From an uncultured Oscillospiraceae bacterium (GTDB taxonomy: Bacteria > Bacillota > Clostridia > Oscillospirales > Oscillospiraceae): DNA of 9,090 nt. The stretch's first letter is position 1. Each line of letters opens with the position of its first letter. Position numbers and translations under genes: made by a program. The notes under the pieces were generated by a model. That model was not told the DNA's origin. It ran no database searches and saw only the letters and a list, made by a program, of their open reading frames with translations. Of the stretch, positions 1-5,340 are shown piece after piece. The DNA is taken from positions 1 to 9,090 of the forward strand of contig CAJUOA010000115.1 in the NCBI GenBank assembly GCA_910587785.1. The letters run 5' to 3'.

Positions 1-170
1 CGCTGGACGGCCTCGATGACCTTGGCCATGGTGTAGGTCTTGCCCGAGCCGGTGACCCCCAGGAGCACCTGCTCCCGCAGGCCGTCCTCGATGCCCCGGG
101 CCAATTTCTCGATGGCCTGGGGCTGGTCGCCGGAGGGGGTGTATTCGGAGACAACTTCAAACGATGGCAT
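1..170 (-). CDS. uvrB: UvrABC excinuclease subunit B, N-terminal 56 residues (cut by window edge)
   Basis: UvrB is the damage-verifying helicase-like subunit of cytoplasmic nucleotide excision repair; it is loaded by UvrA and recruits UvrC. Only the first 56 codons are inside the window. They carry the usual UvrB start: F4, the SGDQPQAI stretch at residues 13-20, and the Walker A motif GVTGSGKT at residues 38-45, spaced as in the family. The ATG at 168-170 is preceded by AAGGAG (180-185) with a 9-nt gap, which fixes the start. radC lies 68 nt upstream on the same strand with no terminator between them, so the two are probably co-transcribed from the promoter at 951-979. The identity is secure from the motif order; nothing can be said about the rest of the protein. 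Confidence 0.95.
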   Translation of the reverse strand, partial: MPSFEVVSEYTPSGDQPQAIEKLARGIEDGLREQVLLGVTGSGKTYTMAKVIEAVQ

Positions 171-238
171 AGAATCATTCTCCTTTGAAGGATGAGAGGG
201 TTCGGGACCGGGCCGCGGGGCGCGCATCTCCAGAGGGG

Positions 239-913
239 TCAATTCACGATTCCATCCTGCCGCATGGAGATGAAATCCCCGTCCGCTACGATGATATGGT
301 CGGCAAAGCGGATGCCGATGGAGTCCAGAGCAGTCTGGATCATCGTCGTGGCCACGATATCCGCGTGGGAGGGGAACGCCACGCCGCTGGGATGGTTGTG
401 GGCCAGGGCCACCATGGACGCCTGGGAGAGGATGGCGTTCTCAACGATCTTGCGCACGTTCAGGTTCACGCTGGACGGGTCCCCGTCGGTGACCTTGTAG
501 AGGTTCAGCCGCCGTCCCTTGGCGTCCAGGCAGAGCTGGTACATGATCTCGCAGCTCTCGGCCACGTAGAGGTCGACAAAGAACCTGCCGATCTTCTCCA
601 CCGTGTCCAGGATCTGCTCGTTCTCCCCGGCGGAGAGGGCCGCGCGGCGGTAGATGGACGGGATGAGCTTGAGGAGCACCGCCCCGCTCTGACTGATGCC
701 GGAGAATTTCTGGAGCTCCTCCGCCGGGGCGGAGAACACCGCGTGGAGGGAGCCGAAGTAATTGATGAGGTCATGGGCCAGGGGGTTGGTGTCCCGCCTG
801 GGCACAGCGGAGTAGAGCAGGAGCTCCAGCAGCTCGTGGTCGGCGAAGGAGTCCGCGCCGTGGCGCAGGAACTGCTCCCGTTTCCTCTCCCGATGTCCGT
901 CATGTACGCCCAT
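239..913 (-). CDS. radC: RadC family JAMM/MPN protein
   Basis: This 224-residue protein has the usual RadC length and layout. An N-terminal helical region (about 23-90, with a helix-hairpin-helix-like part around FSGISQSGAVLL, 70-81) is followed by a JAMM/MPN metalloprotease-like domain. The zinc-binding motif is intact: H172, H174, S182 and D185 in the HxH-x7-SxxD pattern (HNHPSGVAFPSHAD), with E122 the likely catalytic glutamate. RadC was once linked to DNA repair, but its function is unresolved; some homologues sit on mobile elements. The ATG at 911-913 has GGAGG at 926-930, 12 nt upstream, and a weaker GGGAG closer in. It precedes uvrB and shares its apparent promoter, so co-expression with excision repair is a reasonable inference. 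Confidence 0.93.
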   Translation of the reverse strand: MGVHDGHRERKREQFLRHGADSFADHELLELLLYSAVPRRDTNPLAHDLINYFGSLHAVFSAPAEELQKFSGISQSGAVLLKLIPSIYRRAALSAGENEQILDTVEKIGRFFVDLYVAESCEIMYQLCLDAKGRRLNLYKVTDGDPSSVNLNVRKIVENAILSQASMVALAHNHPSGVAFPSHADIVATTMIQTALDSIGIRFADHIIVADGDFISMRQDGIVN

Positions 914-950
914 AGCTCCCCAGGACCTCCCTCTGGAAAAATCATCCCTT

Positions 951-979
951 ATTCTACCACAGAAACATGTGTTTCACAA
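951..979 (-). promoter_or_regulatory. SigA-type promoter of radC-uvrB
   Basis: Read on the minus strand, TTGTGA (974-979) and TAGAAT (951-956) are 17 nt apart, with a TGG extension in front of the -10. A/T tracts just upstream (about 981-1008: A-run, T5, A6) resemble an UP element. The start of transcription would be near 944, giving a leader of about 30 nt before radC. Confidence 0.75.
962..975 (-). promoter_or_regulatory. LexA (SOS) box-like operator inside the radC-uvrB promoter
   Basis: The minus strand reads GAAACACATGTTTC, a 6-bp inverted repeat around a 2-bp centre. It fits the Gram-positive LexA box CGAACRNRYGTTYC at 12 of 14 positions; both mismatches are the first two bases. It fills the spacer between -35 and -10, overlapping the -35 by two bases, where a bound repressor would block RNA polymerase. 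uvrB is a classic SOS gene, which supports the reading. Binding by LexA is inferred. Confidence 0.6.
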
Positions 980-1127
980 GTGTTTTTTCAAAAAGATTCT
1001 TTTTTTGTTGGGGGCCTCTGTGTTCGGCGCCCTACAAACGGTCTGGTTTTCTCCTGCCGCGCCGAGATACGCTGTATCGAATCGCCTTCAACATCGCCGG
1101 GGCAGCTTCATCAATCTCCTTTTCTGC

Positions 1128-1160
1128 AAAAAATGGGAGCCGGCAGATCAGCCGGCTCCC
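1128..1160 (-). terminator. Factor-independent terminator of the rpmH-jag operon
   Basis: A perfect 10-bp GC-rich inverted repeat (GGGAGCCGGC at 1135-1144, GCCGGCTCCC at 1151-1160, 6-nt loop) starts 5 nt after the jag stop codon. On the minus strand the stem is followed by one A and then six T (1128-1133). This is a textbook intrinsic terminator and shows that the operon ends at jag. Confidence 0.92.
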
Positions 1161-1165
1161 GCATC

Positions 1166-2086
1166 TCATTTCTCCTGATTCTTCTGCCCCTTCTCATAGG
1201 CGACGATGACCCTGCGGTTGGGGTCGGTGCCCATGGAGTAGGTGGTGACGTTCTCCACATCCTGGAGCGCGGTGTGGATTACATGGCGCTCGTAGGCGTT
1301 CATGGGCTCCAGGGTGACGCTCCGGCGGTACTTGACCACCTTCGCCGCCACCTTGTGGGCCAGGCGGCAGAGGCTCTCCTCCCGTTTGAGGCGGTAGTCC
1401 TCGGCGTCCACATGGACCCGGACCCGCTTGTCCCCGCCCCGGTTGACGCTGTAGCTGGTCAGCTGCTGGATGGCGTCCAGGGTCTCGCCCCGGCGGCCGA
1501 TGAGGGCTCCCAGCTTCTCCCCCTCCAGGATGACCTTGTAGCGGCCCTTCTCCGGCTGGTAGACCTTCACCTGGGCCGGGTGGTCCATGTGCTCTAAGAG
1601 CCCCGTGAGGAAGGCCGTGATCTGCTGGGCCTTCTCGTCGGTGCAGAGCTCCCCCAGGTCCTCGGGCCGGGGCCTGGGAGCGGCGGGGGCCTCCTCCGGC
1701 TCCGCCGGGACGGGGGCCTGCCTGGGGGGCTTGGGCCTCTGGGCCTTGGGGGGCCGCGCCGGGTCCTCCGGCTCCGCCTTGGGGGCGGCGGGCTTCTCGG
1801 GATTTGCGGGGCGCACCGGCCTCTCAGGCTTTTCCGCCTTTTCCACCGGCTTTTCCACTTTCACGGGCTTTACGGGCTGGACAGGGGGCTTGGGGGCCAC
1901 CACCTCCTCCAGGCCGTAGGTAATGCGGACCTTGGCCGGACGGGCCCCGATGCCCAGGAAGCCGGACTTGGCCCGCTCCAAAATCTCCACGGATACGGCA
2001 TCCCGCTCCAAGCCCAGCTGGGCCAGGGCGCGGCTGACAGCCTCGTCTTCGGTCTTGCCGGTGACGTCTATCGTCTTCACTGCCAT
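1166..2086 (-). CDS. jag: Jag/KhpB (EloR) RNA-binding protein with KH and R3H domains
   Basis: Jag (KhpB, EloR) is a cytoplasmic RNA-binding protein; in streptococci it pairs with KhpA and affects cell elongation. Three parts are visible in these 306 residues. The Jag-N domain (1-57) ends with the signature KSGFLGIGARPAKV at 40-53. A Pro/Lys/Glu-rich linker of low complexity covers about 64-142. The C-terminal KH domain has its GRRG loop at 197-200, and the R3H domain has R267 and H271 in the R-x3-H pattern. The ATG at 2084-2086 has AAGGAGG (2098-2104) 11 nt upstream, overlapping the yidC stop; only 6 nt separate the two genes, so coupling is likely. It is the last gene of the operon. The neighbour order yidC-jag is typical of Firmicutes. 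Confidence 0.95.
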   Translation of the reverse strand: MAVKTIDVTGKTEDEAVSRALAQLGLERDAVSVEILERAKSGFLGIGARPAKVRITYGLEEVVAPKPPVQPVKPVKVEKPVEKAEKPERPVRPANPEKPAAPKAEPEDPARPPKAQRPKPPRQAPVPAEPEEAPAAPRPRPEDLGELCTDEKAQQITAFLTGLLEHMDHPAQVKVYQPEKGRYKVILEGEKLGALIGRRGETLDAIQQLTSYSVNRGGDKRVRVHVDAEDYRLKREESLCRLAHKVAAKVVKYRRSVTLEPMNAYERHVIHTALQDVENVTTYSMGTDPNRRVIVAYEKGQKNQEK

Positions 2087-2092
2087 TGCAGG

Positions 2093-3205
2093 TCATTCCT
2101 CCTTATTTTCGTAGCGGTCCGCCTGATAACTGCGGCCCCGGGCGTAGGGCCGTCCGCCGATCTGACCGGCCTCGGTGGTGGGGGCGCGCTTCTCGCCGGT
2201 CTTGGGCTGGGTCTTGGGCTTCTTTTTGGGGCGGGCGGCCTCCTGCTCGCGCTGTTCGGCCACCCGCTTTTTGGATTCCTCGATGCGCAGCTGCCGCGCG
2301 GCCTCCCGCTTGGCGGCGCGCTCCTCCTCCTCGGCGTTGATCTTCTTGGTGTAGTACCGGCCCAGGGTGGACTCCCGGATCATGCCCCACACGCTGTTGG
2401 CGATCCAGTAGAGGCCCAGGGCGGCGGGCATGGAGAAGCAGAACCAGAGGCTCATGAGGGGCATCATCAGGTTCACCATCCGCATACTGGCCTGCTGTTC
2501 CTGGCTCTGCCCGTTGCTCTTGCTGATGACGATGGTCTGGACGTAGCTGGACACGGCGGCGAGAACCGGGATGAGGATCAGCCCGATGACCGCCCACTCC
2601 CAGGAAAAACTGCCGAACACGGTGCTGGGCTGTGCGCCCATGTTGATGCCCAGAAAGTCGAAGTGCATCTGGAGCAGGCGGTCCCCGGCGCCCTCAATGC
2701 CCCGCCAATCCAGCTCGGACCAGTGGCGGGTGATGAAGTCGGAGAGGTAGATCTGCTCATAAGCGCCGTAGGAACCGTTGCCTAGGGTCTGCGCCACGTA
2801 GCCCAGGCCCTCCGCGGCGGTGCGCAGGGCATTGCACACCTCCTCGCCCAGGCCCATGAACACGGTGATGGGCTGGCGGATGACGGAGTACAGGGGGACG
2901 ATGACGAACATGGGCAGAAGGGACCAGAGGCACCCGCCCATGGGGTTGATGTTCTCCTCCTGGTAGAGCTTGGCCAGCTCCTCCTGATACTTCTGCTGGT
3001 TGTTGGCGTACTGTTTTTGCAGCTCCATCTGCCGGTTGGACAGCTTGCCCATGCGCACCATACTGCGCTTGGACTTCATCTGGAAGGGCATCATGATGAG
3101 GGTGACCACCAGGCTGAAGAAGATGATGGAGAGGCCGTAGGACCCGCTGAGGGAGTAGATGAGCCGCAGCAGGGCCGCGAAGGGTAGGGTAATGAGTCTG
3201 CCCAT
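2093..3205 (-). CDS. yidC: Membrane protein insertase YidC (Oxa1/SpoIIIJ family)
   Basis: YidC inserts membrane proteins alone or with SecYEG. The 370-residue form chosen here starts at the ATG at 3203-3205, with GGAGG (3217-3221) 11 nt upstream; a frame 59 codons longer is open but would run into yidD and lacks family sequence. Visible parts: a short hydrophobic N-terminus (4-18) without a lipobox, first conserved membrane segment about 24-41, the cytoplasmic helical hairpin 44-88 ending in NPMGG, a second segment about 92-115, a long external region (about 118-200), further segments near 204-224 and 246-275, and a basic tail (283-370) of the type that contacts ribosomes. Residue 35 is Thr where most homologues have the groove Arg (E. 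coli R366). The gene lies between yidD and jag. Confidence 0.95.
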   Translation of the reverse strand: MGRLITLPFAALLRLIYSLSGSYGLSIIFFSLVVTLIMMPFQMKSKRSMVRMGKLSNRQMELQKQYANNQQKYQEELAKLYQEENINPMGGCLWSLLPMFVIVPLYSVIRQPITVFMGLGEEVCNALRTAAEGLGYVAQTLGNGSYGAYEQIYLSDFITRHWSELDWRGIEGAGDRLLQMHFDFLGINMGAQPSTVFGSFSWEWAVIGLILIPVLAAVSSYVQTIVISKSNGQSQEQQASMRMVNLMMPLMSLWFCFSMPAALGLYWIANSVWGMIRESTLGRYYTKKINAEEEERAAKREAARQLRIEESKKRVAEQREQEAARPKKKPKTQPKTGEKRAPTTEAGQIGGRPYARGRSYQADRYENKEE

Positions 3206-3266
3206 TGGCGTTTTTTCCTCCAAAGTTGATGGGTGGTGCGAAAATGAGTACCGCGTTTTCCACATT

Positions 3267-3479
3267 TCACGGCACAGGGTCGTAAAAATCCCCCTTATAG
3301 AAGGGGTGGCATCGCAAAAACCGCATAAGGGCCAGCCAGCCGCCCCGCAGTGCGCCGTACTTTTCCACAGCCTCCAGGGCATACTGGGAGCAGGTGGGGA
3401 TGAAGCGGCAGCAGGAGGGACGGGCGGGGGAGATATTCCTCCGGTAGAACCGGATGGCGGCGAGGAGGAGGTTTTTCAC
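3267..3479 (-). CDS. yidD: Membrane protein insertion efficiency factor YidD
   Basis: YidD is a small inner-face membrane protein that assists YidC-dependent insertion. The 70 residues match the family along their whole length: an amphipathic start, FYRRNISP at 11-18, the conserved CRFIPTCSQYA near 24-34, VEKYGALRGG, LRCHPF and a final DPVP. The start is GTG at 3477-3479, overlapping the rnpA stop as GTGA, so translation is probably coupled to rnpA; GAGGGTGG lies just upstream inside rnpA. A 61-nt gap follows before yidC; it contains one TTTTCCACA (3256-3264, plus strand). The cysteine pair and proline motifs leave little doubt about the identity. Confidence 0.95.
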   Translation of the reverse strand: MKNLLLAAIRFYRRNISPARPSCCRFIPTCSQYALEAVEKYGALRGGWLALMRFLRCHPFYKGDFYDPVP

Positions 3480-3826
3480 TTCTCCACCCTCTTTTCCGCA
3501 AGGCCCACCTCCCGCGCGGCCCGGTCGAAGGCGGCGGTGAGGCGCTGGTAGGGGGCCTCCGCCGTGCGGGCGCGGGCCACCAGGACCACGTCCCAGCCCT
3601 GTTTCAGGCCCGGCGAGGCGAGGCGGAACACCTCCCGCAGGCGGCGGCGGGCGCGGTTTCGCACCACGGCGCAGCCCAGCTTGGTGCTCGTGGTGATGCC
3701 CAGGCGGTTGTGGTCTCTGCCGTTAGGGCGGCAGTAGAGCACCAGAAAGGGCGTCACTGCCGAGCGGCCCCGGCTGTAGATGCGCCGGAAGTCCCGGTTC
3801 TCCTTGATCGTCACCGTTTTTTTCAC
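3476..3826 (-). CDS. rnpA: Ribonuclease P protein component
   Basis: RnpA binds the catalytic RNase P RNA and helps it mature the 5' ends of tRNAs. The 116-residue protein has the usual size, the N-terminal pattern with F13 and RRIYSRGR, the core LGITTSTKLGCAVVRNRARR, and the RNR signature at 56-58 followed by the basic RRRLREVFR helix. The start is GTG at 3824-3826, with GGAGG (3836-3840) 9 nt upstream; no nearby ATG fits better. It follows rpmH after 101 nt that contain a strong stem-loop (3866-3894), and its stop overlaps the yidD start by 4 nt. GTG starts in both rnpA and yidD may tune output relative to the abundant L34. The identity is secure. Confidence 0.96.
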   Translation of the reverse strand: MKKTVTIKENRDFRRIYSRGRSAVTPFLVLYCRPNGRDHNRLGITTSTKLGCAVVRNRARRRLREVFRLASPGLKQGWDVVLVARARTAEAPYQRLTAAFDRAAREVGLAEKRVEK

Positions 3827-3865
3827 CGTGCCCCGCCTCCTCTTTTTTTGCCCATAAAGCGCGCA

Positions 3866-3894
3866 AGGGACGGCAAATTTTCCTTGCCGTCCCT
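3866..3894 (-). promoter_or_regulatory. Stem-loop between rpmH and rnpA
   Basis: A perfect 11-bp inverted repeat with a 7-nt loop (AGGGACGGCAA at 3866-3876, TTGCCGTCCCT at 3884-3894) lies midway between rpmH and rnpA. On the minus strand no T-run follows, so it is not a standard terminator. It could be a partial terminator, a processing site or a 3' stabiliser of the rpmH message, which would let L34 be made in excess over RnpA. A smaller palindrome (TTTGC-GAT-GCAAA) sits at 3905-3917. Confidence 0.65.
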
Positions 3895-3927
3895 CTATTT
3901 ATGATTTGCGATGCAAACTCCGTGACC

Positions 3928-4062
3928 TCAATGGGTCAGGCGAGCGCGGCCCTTAGCGCGGCGGCGGGCGAGGACCTTGCGTCCGTTGGCGGTCCTCATT
4001 CTCTTGCGGAAGCCGTGCTCCTTGGAGCGCTGACGCTTCTTCGGCTGATAGGTACGGAACAT
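3928..4062 (-). CDS. rpmH: 50S ribosomal protein L34
   Basis: L34 is a very small, highly basic protein of the large ribosomal subunit. The frame gives 44 residues beginning MFRTYQPKKRQRSKEHGFRK and ending RAKGRARLTH, matching the family over its full length (usual size about 44-46). Two in-frame ATGs exist. The one at 4060-4062 is chosen because GGAGGT (4071-4076) lies 8 nt upstream; the ATG at 4066-4068 would leave only 2 nt. It is the first gene of the minus-strand operon, behind a consensus promoter and a structured leader. The gene is easy to miss because of its length. Confidence 0.97.
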   Translation of the reverse strand: MFRTYQPKKRQRSKEHGFRKRMRTANGRKVLARRRAKGRARLTH

Positions 4063-4186
4063 TTGCATACACCTCCAATTTGTTTGATTTGCTGTGGGAC
4101 GTTAGCCCCACTACTCGACGGCGGGGGGATTTTTTTGTTTCCCCTCCCCGCAGTTGACCTCTTTTGGCCTGCCATGGGGCAAGCAA
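4063..4186 (-). ncRNA. Structured 5' leader of the rpmH operon (candidate regulatory RNA)
   Basis: The leader is about 120 nt and folds, by eye, into a closed multibranch shape on the minus strand. ATTTGCT (4182-4188), at or next to the expected transcript start, pairs with AGCAAAT (4087-4093). Inside are GCAG/CTGC (4169-4172 with 4150-4153), a GC-rich hairpin (GGGGA/TCCCC, 4125-4129 with 4140-4144, extended past a bulge) and GTGGGGC/GTCCCAC (4105-4111 with 4094-4100, one G-U pair), which abuts the closing stem. The ribosome binding site follows 10 nt later. Autogenous control by a ribosomal protein is possible but unproven; if the transcript starts at 4184-4186 the closing stem loses one to three or more pairs. 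Confidence 0.5.
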
Positions 4187-4191
4187 ATGGT

Positions 4192-4220
4192 ATTATACAG
4201 AAATTTTTGCGGGGTGTCAA
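4192..4220 (-). promoter_or_regulatory. Consensus SigA promoter of the rpmH-rnpA-yidD-yidC-jag operon
   Basis: On the minus strand TTGACA (4215-4220) and TATAAT (4192-4197) are separated by exactly 17 nt, a perfect housekeeping consensus. Transcription should start near 4184-4186. Such strength suits a ribosomal protein gene. Confidence 0.92.
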
Positions 4221-4302
4221 CAATAAAATCTGTTTTTGGGTGAAAAAAGAAGGGGGTTTTTCTGAGTGCGGTGTTTTCACCTTCAATTTTTCTTTGCTCT
4301 AG

Positions 4303-4391
4303 TCCCTTCGGGGGAGTTTCGCGCCTCCGGGCGCGAGTTCCTTTGCCCCCGGCGGCAAAGGAACCAAAACGCCGCCGAACCTACGGTTCGG
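4303..4391. repeat. Array of four adjacent hairpins, REP-like
   Basis: Four inverted repeats follow one another: TCCC/GGGA around TTCG (4303-4315), TCGCGCC/GGCGCGA (4319-4325, 4330-4336), an 11-bp GTTCCTTTGCC/GGCAAAGGAAC (4337-4347, 4354-4364), and CCGAACC/GGTTCGG (4375-4381, 4385-4391). The last stem has a short T-run on either strand, so it may also end the ABC operon weakly. The design resembles dispersed intergenic palindromes of clostridial genomes. Copy number cannot be judged from one window. Confidence 0.55.
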
Positions 4392-4573
4392 ACTCCCTTT
4401 TCTCGTCTACTGCGCCAGCTCACCCTGTCAGGCGAAGCCCCCGAACCTCTGCGCGCTCCCTTGGCGAGATTGGCAGAATGTTATTCTCCGCCTGCCGGCC
4501 CTCCATGTAGAACTCCCTGCCGGACTGCGGCTGGGAGGCGTGGGACTTTGCCGCTGAACTTCTGCGGCACGTC
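4392..4573. other. Intergenic stretch without a recognised gene
   Basis: Long open frames cross this GC-rich stretch on both strands, but their translations show no family pattern and run across the hairpin array and into the permease gene. GCCGC/GCGGC (near 4550-4570) can form a weak stem. No promoter, RNA gene or terminator with a U-tract is apparent. Confidence 0.5.
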
Positions 4574-4577
4574 ATTC

Positions 4578-4609
4578 TTTTCCACATTTGTGGAAAGAAT
4601 TGTGGATGT
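4578..4609. promoter_or_regulatory. DnaA-box-like cluster on the rpmH side
   Basis: Three DnaA-box-like 9-mers lie together: TTTTCCACA (4578-4586, plus), CTTTCCACA (4589-4597, minus) and ACATCCACA (4601-4609, minus). The first two face each other in a near-palindrome spanning 4574-4600. A further TTGTCCACA at 4683-4691 (one mismatch to TTATCCACA) lies just inside the permease gene. In many Firmicutes the rpmH-dnaA gap carries DnaA boxes, so this may be the left part of a split origin. Confidence 0.55.
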
Positions 4610-4617
4610 TGTGGGTT

Positions 4618-5340
4618 TCACCGGCGCATTTTTCCCCGAAATACCGCGATGGATGCCGTTAGAGCGGCAAAAGCCCACCCAGTTGTCCACAGAAGGTGCA
4701 AAACCATGTTGGTCCAGTCCCCGGAGAGGGCGGCGCGGCCCGCATCTACCGCATGGACAAACGGCAGAAGCTCCGCCACCCGGAGGAATGGACCACCTAC
4801 CATCTCCAAGTCAAACCATGTACCCGAGAGGAGCGCCGCCATATTTGTCAACAATGCCCCGCAGATGCCGCCCACCTGCTTGTCGTTGAAAAGCGAGCCG
4901 CACAGGAGACCCAGGGAGATAAAAAATATGTTGGACGGGATGAGGGCCGCTAAGGCCGCGAGGACTGTCCAGCCGGGCCGCAGGCCCAGACAGAAGCCCG
5001 TCACATAGCATACCACGCTCTGAATCAGGCACATGGGAAGGAGCGGCAGGGTATAGCCCAGGATGAAATCCCGTGCCGTGAGGGGAGAGGAGAGGAGCCG
5101 GGTCAGAAATGCCGTGGAGCGGTCCTTGGCAATGAGCGTGGCGGAGAAGAGGGACACGAAGCTCAATCCAAACATGGCGATGCCCGGTGTGAGGCGCTCC
5201 ACGGGGAAGACCTCCACCGGAACATTCGCTTGGATGGCGGTCAGGAGCAGTAACAGGGCGATGGGGAACCCCAGGCCAAAGGCCATGTTGATGGGGTCCC
5301 GCAGGATCTCCTTTGTATTGCGTACAGAAAAGCTTCCCAT
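4618..5340 (-). CDS. ABC-2 type transporter permease
   Basis: A 240-residue integral membrane protein of the ABC-2 permease type, which forms the channel for an ATPase partner in export of drugs, lipids, peptides or polysaccharides. Six hydrophobic segments are visible, near 19-37, 52-72, 95-119, 124-150, 155-177 and 212-234. The cytoplasmic stretch KDRSTAFLTRLLSSPLTARDF (72-92) corresponds to the conserved coupling region of ABC-2 permeases. The ATG at 5338-5340 overlaps the ATPase stop by one base (TAATG), with AAGGGGG 8 nt upstream, so translation is coupled. The substrate cannot be told from sequence. No clear terminator follows; the hairpins at 4303-4391 are the nearest candidates. The 3' end holds TTGTCCACA at 4683-4691. 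Confidence 0.88.
   Translation of the reverse strand: MGSFSVRNTKEILRDPINMAFGLGFPIALLLLLTAIQANVPVEVFPVERLTPGIAMFGLSFVSLFSATLIAKDRSTAFLTRLLSSPLTARDFILGYTLPLLPMCLIQSVVCYVTGFCLGLRPGWTVLAALAALIPSNIFFISLGLLCGSLFNDKQVGGICGALLTNMAALLSGTWFDLEMVGGPFLRVAELLPFVHAVDAGRAALSGDWTNMVLHLLWTTGWAFAALTASIAVFRGKMRR

Noticed and set aside
1273..1281. A DnaA-box-like TAATCCACA in jag
   Set aside because: A single inexact site in coding sequence, away from the other boxes and not of the locally preferred TTTTCCACA form.
185..1597. A 470-codon open frame on the plus strand
   Set aside because: It runs antisense across radC, the terminator and part of jag; its translation has no family pattern, and both genes on the other strand have intact motifs and ribosome binding sites. 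High GC keeps antisense frames open.
3206..3382. An N-terminal extension of YidC by 59 residues
   Set aside because: It would overlap yidD in another frame, lacks family sequence, and the ATG at 3203-3205 has a proper GGAGG.
4574..4600. The DnaA-box palindrome as the terminator of the ABC operon
   Set aside because: No T-run follows the stem on the minus strand; the paired DnaA-box sequences explain it better.
4266..4889. A 207-codon plus-strand frame across the rpmH-permease gap
   Set aside because: It crosses a hairpin array and runs antisense into the permease gene; no ribosome binding site or recognisable domain.
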